Assembly: GCF_900104785.1 (NCBI RefSeq)
Contig: NZ_LT629733.1
Coordinates: 1,148,501 to 1,212,500, forward strand
Direction: 5' to 3'
Source of the DNA: Formosa sp. Hel1_31_208
GTDB taxonomy: Bacteria; Bacteroidota; Bacteroidia; Flavobacteriales; Flavobacteriaceae
DNA: 64,000 nucleotides
This document shows positions 26,983-35,823 of the stretch, in pieces. The notes under the pieces were generated by a model. That model was not told the origin of the DNA. It searched no databases and saw only the letters and a program-made list of their open reading frames with translations. Position numbers and translations under genes: made by a program. The stretch's first letter is position 1, and every line of letters starts with the position of its first letter.

Positions 26983-27690
26983 TTATTTTAATCCGCGTAA
27001 ATCTGTTCCAGAAGGCACTTCATAAGGTGATTTGTCATATTGAAAAATTCTTGCGTTTAATGGTCCGTTTAACACAATAGCATCGCCTTTAACCTCTAAC
27101 CAACTCCCTTCGCGAATACCAACAACCGGTTGTGTGTTGAACTTGTGGAATTCTTTTATTCTAGTCTCCCTTGTTTCGCCCATATGCGTGCTACTTGGAT
27201 CTGGATCTAAATAATGTGGATTAATGTTGAATGGTACAAATCCAAATGTTTTAAAACTTGGCGGATATACTATAGGCATGTCATTGGTAGTGTTTATGGT
27301 GAGACCGCAAATATTGCTACCAGCACTGGTGCCAAAATAAGGTGTTCCATTTTTAACCACAGATTTGATAGTATCCACCAAATCATGTTTATACAATTGA
27401 TTGACCAAAACAAAAGTATTACCACCACCCGTAAAAATACCTTTTGCTTGTTCTAAGGCTTTTTTTGGATGTTCAAATTCATGAAGACCGACAACATGTT
27501 TATCAATTTTTTGAAAAGCATTATTAATTTTAGCGGTGTATTCATCATGGGTAATTCCACTAGGTCTTGCATATGGAATGAAAACTATTTCTGAAGTGTC
27601 TTTGAAAAGAACGCGCAATTCTTCTAATATATAATCAAGTGGTTCGCCACCATGAATCGTCGATGTACTAGCAATAATAATATTTCTCAT
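26983..27690 (-). CDS. pepE: Peptidase E (alpha-aspartyl dipeptidase, S51)
   Basis: PepE cleaves Asp-X dipeptides. The 235-residue length fits, and the nucleophile elbow is GTSAGSNICG with the catalytic Ser. The glycine-rich oxyanion segment is GIFTGGGNTFVLVNQLYK. Later segments INPHYLDPDPSSTHMGETRE and VVGIREGSWLEVKGD are typical of the S51 group. The enzyme is cytoplasmic. It is convergent with the tRNA, and its start ATG lies 115 bp before the divergent tandem gene cluster. Confidence 0.9.
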   Translation of the reverse strand: MRNIIIASTSTIHGGEPLDYILEELRVLFKDTSEIVFIPYARPSGITHDEYTAKINNAFQKIDKHVVGLHEFEHPKKALEQAKGIFTGGGNTFVLVNQLYKHDLVDTIKSVVKNGTPYFGTSAGSNICGLTINTTNDMPIVYPPSFKTFGFVPFNINPHYLDPDPSSTHMGETRETRIKEFHKFNTQPVVGIREGSWLEVKGDAIVLNGPLNARIFQYDKSPYEVPSGTDLRGLK

Positions 27691-27804
27691 TGGTTGTAAT
27701 TTGTTGTAAATTTAGGTAAAGGATTAATTTAACAAAAGTTTAGTGCGCCATTATTATTAAATTAAGTTTTCAAATCTTTTCTTTACTCAATTAAAATGCT
27801 ATCC

Positions 27805-28617
27805 ATGAAAAAATTAATACTCCTTTGTTTTACCCTTTCAAACCTATTGATTAATGCACAATCATTTCAGCGTGTTCAAGTTGAAGGTAAAATTATTGTT
27901 GAGGGTAATGATGTAGAGGGAATAACAGTATTTAATACCTCTTCTAATAAAGGTGTTACTACAGATGAAAATGGAGAATTTACAATTGAGGTTGGTCTAA
28001 ACGATTTCATTGAATTTAGAGCCTTGCAGTACCAGAATTTTGATTTACAAGTAAGTGAAGCTATCATAGCATCCAAACGGATGCGGGTCTTTTTGATTGA
28101 AGAAATTAATAAATTGGATGAAATTTTAGTTTTAACTAAAGGACTGTCTGGAGACCTTCAAACAGATGTGGAAACAGTTAAGACGTTTAATCCAAAATTA
28201 GATGCACTATACTTCGGAATTAAAAAAAGGGACGAATATGAATTCTCAGATGATAATCGCTCTGCGATTCAAAATGAAGCCTTGCATTCGCAATCTCAAA
28301 CAATGGTTAACGGACTTAATATTGTAAATGTAGTCGATCAACTTTTGTTGCCTTTGTTTAGAAGCGAAATTAAAGACAAGAAAGCTTCGGGTATACCAGA
28401 AGTTCCCGTAAGCTCTATTAAATATTATTTTGGTTCCGAATTTATCATTGATAACTTTGATATCCCTGAACATCGTGTTGAAGAATTTATTCGCTTTGTT
28501 GAAGATGACGAGAACTTTGATGTTTCTTTACTTAATTATGGTAAGGAGTTAGAATTCCTTCAAGTACTTTATGCAAGGAGCAAAGAGTTTCTAAATTCAA
28601 AGAGTGAGAAGAAATAA
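27805..28617 (+). CDS. Exported protein with carboxypeptidase-like regulatory domain, paralogue 1
   Basis: A 270-residue protein with a signal peptide (MKKLILLCFTLSNLLINAQ) and an N-terminal beta-sandwich resembling CarboxypepD_reg-like domains (GKIIVEGNDVEGITVFNTSS, then GVTTDENGEFTIEV). The C-terminal half (LVLTKGLSGDLQTDVETVK onward) is helical and unique. Its role is unknown. It begins a run of three related genes: this one overlaps the next by 14 bases. The ATG at 27805 is preferred over one three codons upstream since it begins a clean signal peptide. Confidence 0.75.
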   Translation: MKKLILLCFTLSNLLINAQSFQRVQVEGKIIVEGNDVEGITVFNTSSNKGVTTDENGEFTIEVGLNDFIEFRALQYQNFDLQVSEAIIASKRMRVFLIEEINKLDEILVLTKGLSGDLQTDVETVKTFNPKLDALYFGIKKRDEYEFSDDNRSAIQNEALHSQSQTMVNGLNIVNVVDQLLLPLFRSEIKDKKASGIPEVPVSSIKYYFGSEFIIDNFDIPEHRVEEFIRFVEDDENFDVSLLNYGKELEFLQVLYARSKEFLNSKSEKK

Positions 28618-29371
28618 AGGTCTTTTAATAATCGCGCTAATAGTATTTTCGACTAGATTAGTAGCTCAAACGCATGAAATTTCTGGTAAAGTTTTGGCAA
28701 GTGCCAACCTTTACGGTATCCATATAATTAATAAAACAGCCCACAAATTTACCATCACGAATGACGATGGCGAATTTCAAATTCCTGTGCGATTATTTGA
28801 TACCATTATGGTTTCGGGTGTTCAATATAAGCTCCATGAGTTTGTTGTTACTGACGTCATTATCCAAACCAAAAGAGTAACAGTTAATTTGGATGATAAA
28901 GTGAATGAATTAGATCAAGTTGTTGTGGGCAAAATATTAACGGGTGATCTTATGTCTGATATAGAAAACAGTGATGTTAAACGCGACATTAATTTTTATG
29001 ATGTCGGAATACCAGGATATACAGGACCAAGAATGACAATAACCGAACAGCGAATTTTTGAAGCAAAAAGTGGAGGAGGATTCATACCATTAAACCCGCT
29101 TATCAATTGGATTTCTGGACGTACAAAACGATTAAATAAGCAGTTAGAACGTGAAAAATTGGAATTAGCAGTCCAAGCCGTAAAGTCAAAATATACCGTG
29201 CTATTATTTAATACCAATTCTTTAGAAACCATACAACAGGGAGAATTTTTTTACTTTAGTGCCGATGACCCTAAATTTATGGAGCTCTATAGATCGGGTA
29301 ATGAATTAAAAATGCTTCAATTTTTACAGATAAAAATAGAAGCTTTTCGTTTACAAATTGATAAAGATTAA
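28604..29371 (+). CDS. Exported protein with carboxypeptidase-like regulatory domain, paralogue 2
   Basis: A 255-residue paralogue of its neighbours. A GTG start at 28604 lies 14 bases inside the previous gene and gives a good signal peptide (GLLIIALIVFSTRLVAQ). The regulatory domain follows (HEISGKVLASANLYGIHIIN, ITNDDGEFQIPV). The segment KRDINFYDVGIPGYTG at about 126-141 is shared nearly word for word with paralogue 3. No ATG is available in a suitable place. Function is unknown; the overlap implies translational coupling. Confidence 0.75.
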   Translation: MRRNKGLLIIALIVFSTRLVAQTHEISGKVLASANLYGIHIINKTAHKFTITNDDGEFQIPVRLFDTIMVSGVQYKLHEFVVTDVIIQTKRVTVNLDDKVNELDQVVVGKILTGDLMSDIENSDVKRDINFYDVGIPGYTGPRMTITEQRIFEAKSGGGFIPLNPLINWISGRTKRLNKQLEREKLELAVQAVKSKYTVLLFNTNSLETIQQGEFFYFSADDPKFMELYRSGNELKMLQFLQIKIEAFRLQIDKD

Positions 29372-30158
29372 AGACATATTAAATAGTATTATTATCAGTT
29401 TTTGCTGTATACTAAGTTGTGCTCAAACGGTTGACTTAAAGGGGCAAATAAAGGCGAGCGCTGAAATAGATAATATTCACGTATTGAATCTTTCTGCACA
29501 GAAATTCACAACCACTAACGAACGTGGCGAATTTGTATTACCAGTGAGGTTAAATGATACAATTTTAGTTTCTAGTGTTCAATATATACCTCAAAATATA
29601 ATCGTTTCAGAAACGATGTTATCTTCCAAATTTGTGAGTATTGCCCTTGATGACAGAGTAAACGAACTCGATGAAGTAATAGTTGGTAAAGTACTTACAG
29701 GTAATTTGCTATTAGATATTGAAAATAGCGACGCAAAGCGAGATATTAATTTTTATGATGTTGGGATTCCTGGTTATACAGGCAAACAGAAAACTATAAA
29801 AGAAAAAAAGCTCTACGAGGCAGATGCGGGAAAGTCTGTAATTATAGCTCCGTTATTTATAGGCGTCAATATTCATAAGATTTTGAACAAAATTTCTGGG
29901 CGCACCAAGAAATTGAAGAAAATTGTGAGGCTAGAAGAACAAGTAACGTGCATGAATAAAGTAAAAGGCGAATTTTCGGAGATGTTATTTGCTGAATACG
30001 AGATAGAAGAACATTTAAAAATTGCCTTCTTTTATTACGTGGCTGAAGATCCAAGTTTTTTAGCACTTTGTAATAATTATAATAGTTTTAAAACCTACGA
30101 ATTCTTACTTCAAAAATTATACCTCTACTCTGATAACGATGTTATTACAGAAGATTGA
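29358..30158 (+). CDS. Exported protein with carboxypeptidase-like regulatory domain, paralogue 3
   Basis: A 266-residue paralogue. A TTG start at 29358 again overlaps the previous gene by exactly 14 bases. The signal segment ends FCCILSCAQT, which fits a lipoprotein (LSC), unlike paralogue 2. The regulatory domain DLKGQIKASAEIDNIHVLN and TTNERGEFVLPV is followed by ENSDAKRDINFYDV, then GIPGYTG. A helical tail with HKILNKISGRTKKLKK follows. Function is unknown; it may act at the outer membrane as a partner of its neighbours. Confidence 0.75.
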   Translation: MIKIKDILNSIIISFCCILSCAQTVDLKGQIKASAEIDNIHVLNLSAQKFTTTNERGEFVLPVRLNDTILVSSVQYIPQNIIVSETMLSSKFVSIALDDRVNELDEVIVGKVLTGNLLLDIENSDAKRDINFYDVGIPGYTGKQKTIKEKKLYEADAGKSVIIAPLFIGVNIHKILNKISGRTKKLKKIVRLEEQVTCMNKVKGEFSEMLFAEYEIEEHLKIAFFYYVAEDPSFLALCNNYNSFKTYEFLLQKLYLYSDNDVITED

Positions 30159-30244
30159 TTAACGAAAATTTTATAACTTTTATTAACATTTTTTAAACAC
30201 GAAATAGTGCTTGAATTAGTTACTTTTACGACTTAAATTTTACT

Positions 30245-30745
30245 ATGAACTTACTAAAAGCTTCGATTTTCGCTTTTATTTTACCCCTTTTTATGTCGTC
30301 AGCTCACAAATACTATGTGAGTGTGACGCAGATTACTTATGTTAAAGAGAAAGCATCTGTTCAAATGATTTCGCGAATTGATATTGCAGATTTGGAGTAT
30401 ACACTTCAAGAACGTTATGATGCAACGATTAAATTAACCACTCTTGATGAAGACCCAATGGTTAATGATTACATAAAGAAATATTTAAATCAAAAAATTG
30501 ATATTAAAATTAATACGCAGAATACACCGTTCAGATTCATAGGTAAAGAATATGAAAATGACTTGATAGTGTGTTATTTGGAAATTGAAAACGTAAAGTC
30601 AATAAATACAATTGAAATTAGTAATATGCTTTTGTTTGACTTATTTCCGAAGCAAAAAAACGTGGTAAAAACAAAGATAAATTCTGAAGCAAATAACTTG
30701 ATTTTTACCACTGAAGATCAAAATCAATACTTAAATTTTAAATAA
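30245..30745 (+). CDS. DUF6702 family exported protein
   Basis: A 166-residue protein with a signal peptide (about 1-19) and the start HKYYVSVTQITYVKEKASVQ, which is the pattern I associate with DUF6702. The function is unknown. Mostly beta, with no catalytic motif seen. It lies 21 bp before the M1 peptidase gene on the same strand, and this pairing suggests that it helps or regulates that enzyme. A TTACTTTTAC sequence upstream may be a weak -7 box. Confidence 0.72.
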   Translation: MNLLKASIFAFILPLFMSSAHKYYVSVTQITYVKEKASVQMISRIDIADLEYTLQERYDATIKLTTLDEDPMVNDYIKKYLNQKIDIKINTQNTPFRFIGKEYENDLIVCYLEIENVKSINTIEISNMLLFDLFPKQKNVVKTKINSEANNLIFTTEDQNQYLNFK

Positions 30746-30766
30746 CCAACCCTCTTAATAATTACT

Positions 30767-33058
30767 ATGAAAATACTAAAGTACATTTTTATGTCAATTG
30801 CATTTATATCTTTTAATGCAATGGCTCAAGACCAAGAACAAAAACCGGGTCATACTAATCAGAACAAATTCAAGCAACTATACGATGAGTTCGCTACACC
30901 AAATATGTATAGAACAGGGTCTGGAGCGCCTGGTCCAGCGTATTATCAACAACAGGCCGATTATAAAATGGACATTGAAATCAATGATGAAACTGCAGTG
31001 TTGAGCGGTAATGAAACCATTACATATACAAATAACTCGCCTGACGAGTTGACTTATTTATGGGTGCAATTAGATCAAAATGTACGACAAAAAGATTCGC
31101 CTTCAAAAGATATCGAATCAAGCAGATTGACACCTGCATTATCAGCGTCAAGATTTGCTTCTTCTTACATGAATGATAGCTTTGATGGAGGTTTCAATAT
31201 AGAAAGTGTAACAGGCATAAATGGTAAAGCATTACCACATATGATCAATCAAACCATGATGCGTGTGGAATTACCTCAAGCCATGAAAACTGGAGATAAA
31301 TTCTCTTTTAATATCAAATGGTGGTATCAAATCAATAACCATGTTACTGATGGAGGACGTTCAGGATATGAATTATTTCCTGATGGTAACAGAAATTACG
31401 TGATAGCTCAGTTCTATCCTCGAATGGCTGTTTATAATGATGTGGAAGGGTGGCAAAATTCTCAGTTTTGGGGACGTGATGAGTTCGCATTACCTTTTGG
31501 AAATTTTGAGGTTAATATTACAGTGCCAGCGGATCATTTATTAGACGGAACAGGACGATTAATGAATAGAAAAGATGTATTCTCAAGTGATATGATGAAG
31601 CGTTATGAGAAAGCGAAAAAATCATATGACGAACCGGTTGTGATTTCAACACAAGCAGAAGCAGAAGTAAGAGAGAAAGGTCGATATAAAGGCAAAAACA
31701 CATGGAAACTTTATGCAGAAAATGTAAGAGACTTCGGATTTGCAACGTCTAGAAAATACATCTGGGATATGATGGCTGTTAAAATTGGTGCTAAAGATGT
31801 CATGGCGGTTTCTTTATATTCTAAAGAAGGAAACCCATTATGGGAACAGTGGTCAACAAAAGCAGTTGCCAGTACTTTAAAGTCATACTCGCGCATGACA
31901 TTTGATTACCCGTATCATAAAGCTATTTCAGTACATGCAAGACGACAAGGAATGGAGTACCCAATGATCTGTTGGAACTATGGTCGTCCTGATGAAAATG
32001 GAAATTATGATGACCGTACGAAATATGGGATGATGAGTGTTATTATTCATGAGGTTGGCCATAACTTCTTTCCAATGATTATTAATAGTGATGAGCGTCA
32101 ATGGACTTGGATGGACGAGGGTTTAAATACATTTATGCAATACGTTGCTGAGCAAGATTTTGGTGAATGGTATCCTGGAGCCTTGTCGCCGGGTGATGAG
32201 AAATATCCGTCACGTCGTGGTCCTGCAAAAAATATCGTAAGATATATGGGTGGAAATCAAGATTATATTGCACCAATAATGACCAAAGGTCTTAATACCT
32301 ATCAGTTTGGTAACAACGCCTACGGGAAACCTGCAACGGCATTAAATATTTTAAGAGAGACCGTTATGGGACGTGAATTGTTTGATTATGCGTTCAAAGA
32401 ATACGCTAATCGCTGGATGTTCAAACACCCAACTCCTGAAGATTTTTTCCGTACAATGGAAGATGCTTCAGCATTTGATCTAGATTGGTATTGGAGAGGA
32501 TGGTTTTACACCACAAATTGGTCTGATATCGGATTGAAAGAAGTTAAGAAATATTATGTATCATCAGAACCAAATCAATACGCTAAAAACTATGCGTCTA
32601 GTAGAAATATTAATCTTGAAGATTTAAGTCTTGTATACCTAGTTGAAGAAGGTAGCGATGAGTTTGACGAGAAATTACGTCAAGGGTCATCTGCAGATAA
32701 TTCACCAACACTTAAGGAATACATGATGGATAACTTCACACCTGAAGAACGTAAAATTATTAAACAGCCAAAATATTTCTATGATATCACATTTGAGAAA
32801 CCAGGTGGTTTGGTGATGCCAATTATTGTAGAATTTACTTATGCTGATGGAACTACAAAAACCGAGACGTATCCAGCTCAAATATGGAGATTTAATGACA
32901 ATGAAGTACGTAAAGCTATAGCTTCTGAAAAAGAAATTGTATCTATTAAAGTAGATCCAAAAGAAGAAACAGCTGATATCGATACATCAAATAATTCTTG
33001 GCCTAAAGAAGTGAAAGAGAGTGATTTTGATAAGTTCAAAAATAAAGTGAAAGGTTAA
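30767..33058 (+). CDS. M1 family zinc aminopeptidase
   Basis: A secreted 763-residue M1 metallopeptidase with a signal peptide (1-21). The zinc site HEVGH (428-432) with Glu451 in WMDEGLNTFMQY is complete, and GMEYPMICWN (395-404) replaces the GAMEN exopeptidase motif. The N-terminal beta-rich domain spans about 60-250. A C-terminal helical and beta region ends about 750 with no type IX sorting signal. It probably degrades extracellular or periplasmic peptides. It is cotranscribed with the DUF6702 gene and ends at a strong terminator. Confidence 0.92.
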   Translation: MKILKYIFMSIAFISFNAMAQDQEQKPGHTNQNKFKQLYDEFATPNMYRTGSGAPGPAYYQQQADYKMDIEINDETAVLSGNETITYTNNSPDELTYLWVQLDQNVRQKDSPSKDIESSRLTPALSASRFASSYMNDSFDGGFNIESVTGINGKALPHMINQTMMRVELPQAMKTGDKFSFNIKWWYQINNHVTDGGRSGYELFPDGNRNYVIAQFYPRMAVYNDVEGWQNSQFWGRDEFALPFGNFEVNITVPADHLLDGTGRLMNRKDVFSSDMMKRYEKAKKSYDEPVVISTQAEAEVREKGRYKGKNTWKLYAENVRDFGFATSRKYIWDMMAVKIGAKDVMAVSLYSKEGNPLWEQWSTKAVASTLKSYSRMTFDYPYHKAISVHARRQGMEYPMICWNYGRPDENGNYDDRTKYGMMSVIIHEVGHNFFPMIINSDERQWTWMDEGLNTFMQYVAEQDFGEWYPGALSPGDEKYPSRRGPAKNIVRYMGGNQDYIAPIMTKGLNTYQFGNNAYGKPATALNILRETVMGRELFDYAFKEYANRWMFKHPTPEDFFRTMEDASAFDLDWYWRGWFYTTNWSDIGLKEVKKYYVSSEPNQYAKNYASSRNINLEDLSLVYLVEEGSDEFDEKLRQGSSADNSPTLKEYMMDNFTPEERKIIKQPKYFYDITFEKPGGLVMPIIVEFTYADGTTKTETYPAQIWRFNDNEVRKAIASEKEIVSIKVDPKEETADIDTSNNSWPKEVKESDFDKFKNKVKG

Positions 33059-33078
33059 TTGTAGCCAAAGACTCTATT

Positions 33079-33108
33079 AAAAAGCCGATTATTTAATCGG
33101 CTTTTTTT
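33079..33108 (+). terminator. Rho-independent terminator after the M1 peptidase
   Basis: Stem AGCCGATT / AATCGGCT with loop ATTT, an A run before and a seven-T run after. It stands about 20 bases past the stop. Confidence 0.88.
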
Positions 33109-33154
33109 ATGTCTATATTTAGAAAAATACTATTATAATACCAAAACATCTCAT

Positions 33155-33162
33155 TATATTTG
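33155..33162 (+). promoter_or_regulatory. -7 box of Bacteroidota promoter for tatA, leaderless
   Basis: TATATTTG is an exact TAnnTTTG match that ends only 4 bases before the GTG at 33167. The transcript would start at or next to the start codon. Confidence 0.62.
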
Positions 33163-33166
33163 TATC

Positions 33167-33454
33167 GTGATACAGTTAACATCCTTTTTATTTATTGGGA
33201 CACCAGAAGTGGTTTTTATTCTCTTCATCGTGGTGATGGTTTTTGGTGCCGATAAAATACCTGAAATTGCCAGAGGTTTAGGCAAAGGGATGCGCATGTT
33301 GAAAGATGCTTCAAATGATATTAAATCTGAAATCACAAAAACTGCTGACAAGCAAGGTCTTAATACTGATGTGACTAAAGAAATCTCTGAAGAGATTAAT
33401 AAGGTCAAAGATAGTCTTGAAGATTTTACCGGTTCGGTAAGTCGAAAACTGTAA
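33167..33454 (+). CDS. tatA: Twin-arginine translocase subunit TatA/TatB type
   Basis: A 95-residue protein with one N-terminal helix (about 8-22: FIGTPEVVFILFIVVMVFG) followed by the amphipathic FGADKIPEIARGLGKGMRML segment and a polar tail. This is the TatA family, which forms the pore of the Tat export system. TatC is not in this window. The start is GTG at 33167, since no ATG precedes the helix, and the promoter box lies directly before it. The Tat-like signal of the M15 peptidase at 26265 is a possible client. Confidence 0.93.
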   Translation: MIQLTSFLFIGTPEVVFILFIVVMVFGADKIPEIARGLGKGMRMLKDASNDIKSEITKTADKQGLNTDVTKEISEEINKVKDSLEDFTGSVSRKL

Positions 33455-33470
33455 ACCAACTATGTCATTT

Positions 33471-34112
33471 TTATTTCTTTCGACTTATGGTTAATCCATC
33501 TCTAATGGGTAATACGACGGTTTCGATGCGGTCATCATTTTTTAATAGCGTATTGTAGTCTAAAACGGCTTTAGTAGAGATGTCTTTTTCTTTTAAAGGC
33601 TCTATAACCTTACCATGCCACAAAACATTGTCAGATAGGATAATGCCACCAGGATTTAGTTTGTCAATGATTAAGTGAAAGTAATTTACATAATTAGGTT
33701 TGTCGGCATCTATAAATACCAAATCAAACGTTAGGTTTAAGGTTGGAATAAGGGTTATAGCAGATCCTAAATGTTGATGAATTTGGGCACCATACCCCGA
33801 TTTGCCGAAGTACTTGCGTTGAAAATCAACGAGCTCTTCATTGATGTCAATGGTATGGATTTCACCATTTGCTTGCAAGCCTTCTGCTAGACATAGGGTT
33901 GCATAACCGGTAAAAGTACCAAGTTCAAGAATGGTTTTCGGACGTATCAATTTCGAAATCATACTAAGTACACGGCCTTGATATGGTCCGCTGAGCATGA
34001 TTGGTTGTAAAATTTTCTGATAGGTCTCTCTTGTGAGTTCCTGGAGTAATTCTGGTTCTGTTTCAGAATGGGCAACAATATAGTCGTCCAATGTTTCAGG
34101 TAGAAAATGCAT
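33471..34112 (-). CDS. Class I SAM-dependent O-methyltransferase
   Basis: A 213-residue catechol O-methyltransferase-type protein. The SAM site is LELGTFTGYATLCLAEGL, the metal and catechol region is DLVFIDADKPNYVNYFHL, and SDNVLWHGKV follows. Members methylate catechols, flavonoids or caffeoyl-CoA using Mg2+. It is the last gene of the kynurenine cluster. Its ATG overlaps the ACMS decarboxylase stop (TAATG), so it is translationally coupled. A 3-hydroxylated intermediate such as 3-hydroxyanthranilate or 3-hydroxykynurenine is a plausible substrate, but this is inference. Confidence 0.85.
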   Translation of the reverse strand: MHFLPETLDDYIVAHSETEPELLQELTRETYQKILQPIMLSGPYQGRVLSMISKLIRPKTILELGTFTGYATLCLAEGLQANGEIHTIDINEELVDFQRKYFGKSGYGAQIHQHLGSAITLIPTLNLTFDLVFIDADKPNYVNYFHLIIDKLNPGGIILSDNVLWHGKVIEPLKEKDISTKAVLDYNTLLKNDDRIETVVLPIRDGLTISRKK

Positions 34113-35197
34113 TATCCTAAAATTCGCTTTACTAATTTGTTTTTAGCCTCTTGGTCATCACCACATAACCATTGGATAACATTGTCTTCCCAAATAGCGT
34201 CACGTTCTGTTTCAGTAATAATATCTTGGTCAATTGCTAAATCTAAAATTTTCCCTGGATAAGACGATTGTTTCTCACTCTCCATTTCGCCTAAAGGATA
34301 AGGATCATCTAACCCCATTAGGACTTGCTTTGAGCCTTGATTTTTAATTAATAATTGTAAGCCACCAGTATCATGAACTAACGTATCAAAAAAGATGTTT
34401 TTGTGCCCTACCGCTTTTCTAGGGTGACTTTTGCCTTCAAACAAATCTGGACGGCCATCAAAACCTTGAATACGTCGTCCCAAGTTAATTTGTGCTAATT
34501 GTCCACCATGAGCAAAACAAGTCCGCATATTTGGATATTTATCCTGATAACCATTAAGGGTTAAAAAGTGATACGCATCGGCACATTGTGCCAGCATCCA
34601 GATCAAATGAAAACGCCAAGAGGTGTTCTCTAATTTGATAAATTTTTCACCATCATAAGGATGGACTTCGATAGCCAAATTGTATTTACTAGCTAATTCA
34701 AATATGGGTTCATTTTCTTCGTCAAATATACAACGCCAAGTTCCAATAGTATCCATGTAATGGGTGGGCAAACACAATAGTTGCATGCCTAATTCCTCCA
34801 CACACCGCTCTATTTCCCAACAGGCACCGCGAACAAATCCAGGATGTACGACAAATCCACAGGTAAATTTACTCGGATTTTCACATTGAATTTTAGCATT
34901 AAAATCATTCTGAAAACGCAGGGCTTGCTTCATTTCTTCAACGCGCAAACCATTTCCGTATAGTTGTGATAAATTGAGAACAACCGCATGATCAATATTA
35001 AAACGCTCCATCCACGCGAGCTTTTCGTTTAAAAAGAAACTAGAGTCAGTAATCGGGCGGTTCCAATCTTTTTGCAGCATAAATTTTCGGTCCTTATCTA
35101 CCCAAAAAATACCCTTGTCTTTCATGAATTGAGGGATTTCTTCCGGATAAGGAAGGAGATGGGAGTGACCGTTTATTCTTAGTTTTCGTTTTTCCAT
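34112..35197 (-). CDS. nbaD: 2-amino-3-carboxymuconate-6-semialdehyde decarboxylase (ACMSD)
   Basis: This amidohydrolase-fold enzyme decarboxylates ACMS, the unstable product of 3-hydroxyanthranilate cleavage. It keeps the metabolite off the quinolinate/NAD branch. The 361 residues hold the metal site: His11 and His13 in NGHSHLL, His179 in IEVHPYDGEKF, His230 in FAHGGQLA, and Asp297 in MGLDDPYPLGE. It is upstream of the O-methyltransferase and downstream of the dioxygenase (36 bp away), fitting pathway order. The length is slightly above the usual 335 residues, with an N-terminal extra segment. Assignment is strong because all partner genes are present. Confidence 0.9.
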   Translation of the reverse strand: MEKRKLRINGHSHLLPYPEEIPQFMKDKGIFWVDKDRKFMLQKDWNRPITDSSFFLNEKLAWMERFNIDHAVVLNLSQLYGNGLRVEEMKQALRFQNDFNAKIQCENPSKFTCGFVVHPGFVRGACWEIERCVEELGMQLLCLPTHYMDTIGTWRCIFDEENEPIFELASKYNLAIEVHPYDGEKFIKLENTSWRFHLIWMLAQCADAYHFLTLNGYQDKYPNMRTCFAHGGQLAQINLGRRIQGFDGRPDLFEGKSHPRKAVGHKNIFFDTLVHDTGGLQLLIKNQGSKQVLMGLDDPYPLGEMESEKQSSYPGKILDLAIDQDIITETERDAIWEDNVIQWLCGDDQEAKNKLVKRILG

Positions 35198-35233
35198 GGT
35201 GACGTCATTAGACGTATTTTGTAAAGTAACTAT

Positions 35234-35770
35234 TTAATCTTCTAATTGCACTTTTTTTGGAGGCTGCATAACTTGACCGCAATTTGGACAACTGCGTTTA
35301 TCCACATCGCCATAGTATTTATCAAAAATAGCAGGCATATCGGTTTCAATATTGTCTAAGGTAAAATCCTCTTCATACAATTTGGTAGTACAGTTTTCGC
35401 AAAACCAGAGTAGGGCATCTTGAACTCCTTTTTCTCTTGGGTATTCTATCACTAAGCCAACAGTATTTGCGCCACGCTGAGGTGAATGCGGAACTTTAGG
35501 CGGCAGTAAGAAAATTTCACCTTCTTTAATGTGGATGTCCTTAGGCGTGCCTTTATCAATGACTTTTAATACAATATCACCTTCTACCTGATAGAAAAAT
35601 TCAGGAGTTTCGTTATAATGATAGTCTTTTCTACTGTTAGGTCCACCAACAACCATCACGATAAAATCACCATCTTTCCATACCACTTTGTTTCCAACAG
35701 GCGGCTTTAATAAATGACGGTTTTCATCAATCCACGCTTTAAAGTTAATAGGAGGATATAATTTACTCAT
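35234..35770 (-). CDS. nbaC: 3-hydroxyanthranilate 3,4-dioxygenase
   Basis: A cupin dioxygenase that opens the ring of 3-hydroxyanthranilate using Fe(II). Its 178 residues match the Cupriavidus enzyme numbering closely: iron ligands His51, Glu57 and His95, and substrate-binding Arg47 and Arg99. The C-terminal rubredoxin-like site has Cys124, Cys127, Cys161 and Cys164 (WFCENC and RSCPNCG) and would bind a second, structural metal. The gene is preceded upstream by a 195-bp gap holding two repeat sequences and is followed by the decarboxylase. The next step, ACMS decarboxylation, is catalysed by the downstream product. Confidence 0.94.
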   Translation of the reverse strand: MSKLYPPINFKAWIDENRHLLKPPVGNKVVWKDGDFIVMVVGGPNSRKDYHYNETPEFFYQVEGDIVLKVIDKGTPKDIHIKEGEIFLLPPKVPHSPQRGANTVGLVIEYPREKGVQDALLWFCENCTTKLYEEDFTLDNIETDMPAIFDKYYGDVDKRSCPNCGQVMQPPKKVQLED

Positions 35771-35788
35771 AGTGTTTTATGTTTTGGT

Positions 35789-35809
35789 ATTCTGAACATA
35801 TCTCAGAAT
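35789..35809. repeat. Short palindromic intergenic repeat, copy 2
   Basis: ATTCTGA, 7-base loop, TCAGAAT, the same stem and loop length as the repeat in the nqrD-nqrE gap (7300-7320). The loops differ in sequence. It stands just upstream of the dioxygenase gene. Confidence 0.55.
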
Positions 35810-35823
35810 CACATTAGTATTTG

